Positions 60,810 through 64,000 of a DNA stretch of 64,000 nucleotides are shown here, piece by piece. Position 1 is the stretch's first letter. Every line of letters begins with the position of its first letter. The stretch covers positions 1 to 64,000 of the forward strand of contig JAJEBQ010000024.1 of NCBI GenBank assembly GCA_022822495.1, given 5' to 3'. The stretch is from Paracoccaceae bacterium. Its GTDB lineage: Bacteria > Pseudomonadota > Alphaproteobacteria > Rhodobacterales > Rhodobacteraceae. The notes below the pieces were generated by a model. That model did no database searches and was not told the DNA's origin. It saw only the letters and a program-made list of their open reading frames with translations. A program made the position numbers and the translations under genes.

Positions 60810-61631
60810 TTGTTGGATGATTTTATCATAAGGTCCGCTTTGGCCGGTTTGGCTGTTGCTTTGGCTGCCAGTCCACTGGGATGTTTTGTTGTCTGGCGGA
60901 AAATGTCATATTATGGAGAGGCAACATCACACTCGGCCATTTTAGGGATTTCACTTTCCTTATATTTTAGTGTATCACTTTTCCTTGGTGTCTTCATAAT
61001 GGCCCTTTTTGCTTCTCTAATGGTAACCCTGTTTGTGAACCGATATTATAGTGCCGATACTATTTTGGGTGTCTTTTCCCATTCCACACTGGCGCTAGGA
61101 CTTCTTGCCGTGAGTATCCTGCCGGCCCAAAATGCCAACCTGGAATCTTACTTGATTGGACAATTATTAGCCGTCACCAAAGTAGATCTGATCTATATAT
61201 GGTGTGGTTCATTCCTTATAATCTGTTTAATATATTCCAGGTGGAAACAGTTGCTGATTTTAACTGTAAGTGAAGATCTAACTGTTGCTTCAGGATTTAA
61301 TCCTATGAAGGAAAAATGGATTCTGAATCTGGGAATAGCCATACTAGTTGCTGTTGCTGTTAAGGTTGTAGGAATTTTGCTGGTAACATCAATGTTGATT
61401 ATTCCGCCAGCAGCTTCACGCCCCCTGGTTAGGCAACCAGGTATGATGGTTATAATATCAACAATTATCGGTTGTGTGTCGGTAATTTTGGGATTGGTGT
61501 TGTCTGTCTATATTGATACACCTACTGGACCGTCGATAATCTTCATTACCACGGTATTTTTTGTTTCCAGTTGGGTGGCTGTGTTTTTGTACAAAAAAGC
61601 TTTCCTAACCGGGAACTCCAGTTCGAAATAA
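60810..61631 (+). CDS. znuB: Zinc ABC transporter permease ZnuB
   Basis: 273 residues, seven to eight membrane segments, ABC-3 family. The start LAGLAVALAASPLGCFVVWR and KMSYYGEATSHSAILGISL, and SMLIIPPAASRPLVRQPGMM are hallmarks. TTG 60810 is the only start matching the family N-terminus (MLDDFIIRSALAG), with AAGGAAAT upstream. The ATPase znuC and the regulator zur, normally next to znuB, are not here, so the importer must use an ATPase encoded elsewhere. Confidence 0.93.
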   Translation: MLDDFIIRSALAGLAVALAASPLGCFVVWRKMSYYGEATSHSAILGISLSLYFSVSLFLGVFIMALFASLMVTLFVNRYYSADTILGVFSHSTLALGLLAVSILPAQNANLESYLIGQLLAVTKVDLIYIWCGSFLIICLIYSRWKQLLILTVSEDLTVASGFNPMKEKWILNLGIAILVAVAVKVVGILLVTSMLIIPPAASRPLVRQPGMMVIISTIIGCVSVILGLVLSVYIDTPTGPSIIFITTVFFVSSWVAVFLYKKAFLTGNSSSK

Positions 61632-61718
61632 ACCCTTGACGTTATAATTTACTTTGGGGGATTTCTTGCTGATACGAGGAATTGCATACCAACGGTTTAG
61701 AAAATCATCAAGGTTGGT

Positions 61719-62876
61719 TTAAGTATCTATCGACCGCGCTATAAGTTCCTTCATTATTTCGTTGGAACCGCCATAAATCATCTGCACACGTGAATCTGCG
61801 TATAAGCGAGCGATCGGGTAATCCAAAATATATCCATATCCTCCATGCAACTGGAGACATTCATTTATGATATGGTTTTGAGTTTCGCTGCCCCAATATT
61901 TTGCCATTGAAGCAGTGGCAGCATCCAATTGATTGTTTTCAATCCGTTGGATGCAATCATTGATAAAGGTGCGTAGCAACTCGGCCTTGGTTTTGGCTTC
62001 AGCCAATTTGAAACGGGTGTTTTGCAAGTCCATCAATCGCTTGCCGAAAGCCTTGCGTTCCTGAACATAACTAATCGTCTGTTCAAGGGCAAGGTCAATG
62101 ATCCCCAAAGCCGTAATTCCTATAAGTAATCTTTCCCAGGGCAACTGTTTCATCAGTTGATAAAACCCGAGGCCTTCCTCCTTACCCAAAAGGTTCGTTT
62201 GGGGAACCATAACATCTTCAAAGAATAGTTCAGCTGTATCATTGCCTTTTTGGCCCAACTTGTTCATTCTGGGACCACGCCGAAACCCCTCCAATTCACT
62301 GGTTTCAACAAGAATCAATGACACGCCCTTGGCCCCCTTGGTTGGATCAGTTTTAGTCGCTAAAATGATTAGATCTGCTGACCCACCATTGGTAATAAAG
62401 GTTTTAGAACCACTAATTTGATAATGATTCCCTTTTTTCTGGGCTTGTGTTTTAATAGACTGAACATCTGAGCCACATCCTGGCTCTGTCATGGCCAGTG
62501 CCCCAATTGATTTGCCCGATATCAGACGTGGTAGCCAATAGGTTTTTTGATCATGAGACGCGTATTTCACCAGATAATGGATGACAATGGATTGAATACC
62601 ATATCCCCAACTGCCATCACCAATTTTTCCCTGTTCATAAAGCGTAATTGAATCAAAACCATATGATCCCCCGCTGCCCTCATATTCTTCTGGAACCGAG
62701 CCACCCATGATACCGAGTTCACCGGCTTTTTGCCAAAAATCTCGATCAACCATTCCCTCCGCATCATACCTTGGCATATTGGGGACAAGTTCATCGGCAT
62801 AAAAGCGCTTTACGGCATCAGTAAACAGCAAATGCTCTTCCTGATTCCAAGTTGAAGTTTGGGTAAATAGAGTCAC
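61719..62876 (-). CDS. Acyl-CoA dehydrogenase (LCAD/IVD-like)
   Basis: 385 residues, FAD-dependent acyl-CoA dehydrogenase. Family blocks are IGALAMTEPGCGSDVQSIKT, ISGSKTFITNGG, ERKAFGKRLMDLQNTRFKLA and QLHGGYGYILDYPIARLYAD. The catalytic base is not in the usual C-terminal position: that motif reads YGGSNEI (Gly in place of the Glu of YEGT). Instead a Glu lies in KQLPWERLLIGITALG, the position used by long-chain and isovaleryl-CoA dehydrogenases. The substrate is therefore probably a long or branched acyl-CoA. It is 40 nt below the Rieske gene on the same strand. Confidence 0.92.
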   Translation of the reverse strand: MTLFTQTSTWNQEEHLLFTDAVKRFYADELVPNMPRYDAEGMVDRDFWQKAGELGIMGGSVPEEYEGSGGSYGFDSITLYEQGKIGDGSWGYGIQSIVIHYLVKYASHDQKTYWLPRLISGKSIGALAMTEPGCGSDVQSIKTQAQKKGNHYQISGSKTFITNGGSADLIILATKTDPTKGAKGVSLILVETSELEGFRRGPRMNKLGQKGNDTAELFFEDVMVPQTNLLGKEEGLGFYQLMKQLPWERLLIGITALGIIDLALEQTISYVQERKAFGKRLMDLQNTRFKLAEAKTKAELLRTFINDCIQRIENNQLDAATASMAKYWGSETQNHIINECLQLHGGYGYILDYPIARLYADSRVQMIYGGSNEIMKELIARSIDT

Positions 62877-62916
62877 TCTGAGCCTGCTGTTTCAATGGGG
62901 CGCATCTGGCAGGAAA

Positions 62917-64000
62917 TTACGCTGGAACCATTTTGGAGATATATTGTGCAAACTCGTAGTTTGGTCTTTCAAGATGTGATAAGGGGCCTGGATCATGAAA
63001 TTTCGATAACAAACCGGCATAAACCCTTTCGGTACATCCCCTGTCTTCTTCATTGACCTCGTCTAGTAAAACCCTTAATTCTTCAAAATGCTTCTGACTT
63101 TCAGGGCTGGATACAAACTCCTTCGACATTCCGCCACCAAAATATATTCGTACTCGACCAGGGGCCTCAGGATAAAGTGACAGATACCAGAAATAACCTG
63201 GTGTCAGGGTAATCAACCAACTTGGATAAATTGCCAGCAGGTATGTCATATATCGTCGTTCCCCCTGCAAGGATGTGTTGTCAGGGTGTGCTACAGAAAG
63301 AGTGAAATCTTCTTCTTTCTGTAGGGTATGATAATTAAAGGCCTCAAATCCTTCTGGGCATTCAACATCATCAACCCTTGACACTCCTCCAATGGTGGCA
63401 GCATGGCAAACAGGCAAATGATAACTTTCCATGAAATTATCGGCCAAGACCTTCCAATTGGTATTCCACTCAAAGGTCTCAAAGAAAGCCTGCTTATAAC
63501 TCCCCATATCGAAATCACTGATCATTGACTCTATTTTGGTAAGTTTTTTACTAACTGGTTCTACATCGGGGTTTAGTGATACCAAAACCCAACCTAGCCA
63601 TTCTTCACATTTGAGTCTTGGCAGACTCATCTGCTTTCTGTCAAAGGATTTATTTCTTGTCATGGTTGGTGCACCACGCAAACTTCCGTCAAGATTATAG
63701 GTCCACCCATGATAGGGGCATACAATCCTTTTGGTATTACCACTACCCTCAAGAAGTTTGGACATACGGTGGCGACAGACGTTTACTTGAGAGCGCAATT
63801 GTCCGTTTTGGTCCCTGATTACCATTATGGGTTGGCCAGCCAGGTTGAGGGTAATATAATCACCTGGATTTGGCAGACCATCAGATCGTCCGACACAAAA
63901 CCATTCCTTGGCAAAAATGTTCGATATTTCCCTATCCAGAAAATCTTGTGAAGTGTAAACACTTTTCGGCATGGCATAGGCAGATTCAAACGGTTGAAAG
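62917..64000 (-). CDS. Rieske non-heme iron oxygenase alpha subunit (third copy, 5' end beyond window)
   Basis: At least 360 residues. Rieske ligands are CRHRMSKLLEGSG and CPYHGWTYNLDGSL; the iron site is NWKVLADNFMESYHLPVCH with Glu before Ser-Tyr-His, as in the other two. An ATG lies at 63972, but the frame stays open to the window edge and reads FQPFESAYAMPKSVYTSQDF, which resembles the N-terminus of family members, so the true start is probably outside. The substrate is unknown. The acyl-CoA dehydrogenase follows 40 nt downstream on the same strand. Confidence 0.88.
   Translation of the reverse strand, partial: FQPFESAYAMPKSVYTSQDFLDREISNIFAKEWFCVGRSDGLPNPGDYITLNLAGQPIMVIRDQNGQLRSQVNVCRHRMSKLLEGSGNTKRIVCPYHGWTYNLDGSLRGAPTMTRNKSFDRKQMSLPRLKCEEWLGWVLVSLNPDVEPVSKKLTKIESMISDFDMGSYKQAFFETFEWNTNWKVLADNFMESYHLPVCHAATIGGVSRVDDVECPEGFEAFNYHTLQKEEDFTLSVAHPDNTSLQGERRYMTYLLAIYPSWLITLTPGYFWYLSLYPEAPGRVRIYFGGGMSKEFVSSPESQKHFEELRVLLDEVNEEDRGCTERVYAGLLSKFHDPGPLSHLERPNYEFAQYISKMVPA

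Overview
The window looks like a chromosomal segment of an alphaproteobacterium of moderate to low GC. The evidence is a detached F1 ATP synthase operon (atpHAGDC without F0 genes), a groESL operon with both a CIRCE operator and an RpoH-like promoter, the YbjN-proC-csaA group, an lgt-MidA-PgeF group, and several families typical of that class (TIGR01459 HAD hydrolase, YcgN, UbiK). I cannot name the order or genus from sequence alone. No rRNA, tRNA or CRISPR array was recognised.

Layout. 1-9178: clpA (running off the left edge), gloB, a divergent methyltransferase, then the F1 operon. 9179-15583: an accessory island between atpC and prs. It holds an AAA ATPase plus a DUF3226/TOPRIM partner (split OLD- or PARIS-like, a probable defence pair), an AbiEi/AbiEii toxin-antitoxin module with an operator-like palindrome, a small coiled-coil membrane protein, transposase debris and a 216-bp MITE-like element with 29-bp terminal inverted repeats. 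15584-24331: prs, a DsbA-fold isomerase, ltaE-ycgN, ribF, a HAD hydrolase, a class II pyrophosphatase and groESL. 24411-25269: a second accessory pocket with a truncated paralogue of the coiled-coil protein and a frameshifted antitoxin-like gene. 25292-30567: trxB, a creatinase-like M24 protein, pgeF, midA, lgt and ubiK. 30906-32434: a decayed hipBA module. 32564-39755: YbjN, proC, csaA, a 2-hydroxyacid dehydrogenase, carB and cfa.

40241-50335 is the most interesting metabolic unit. Seven genes run in one direction: an SDR dehydrogenase, a complete betaine-type ABC importer (binding protein, ATPase, and a permease made of two fused ProW-like halves), and all three subunits of an acetone-carboxylase-type enzyme. 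The arrangement suggests uptake of a polar, perhaps quaternary-ammonium, compound, oxidation of an alcohol to a ketone, and ATP-dependent carboxylation of that ketone. The substrate is inference.

After aspS and a gene-poor 0.8 kb, 53174-64000 carries an EamA transporter, a CntA/YeaW-like Rieske oxygenase with an SDR, a nitroreductase, a class III aminotransferase with a second Rieske oxygenase, zinc uptake genes znuA and znuB (no znuC nearby), an acyl-CoA dehydrogenase and a third Rieske oxygenase that runs off the right edge. Together with the importer this points to a lifestyle using methylated amines or other small organic nitrogen compounds.
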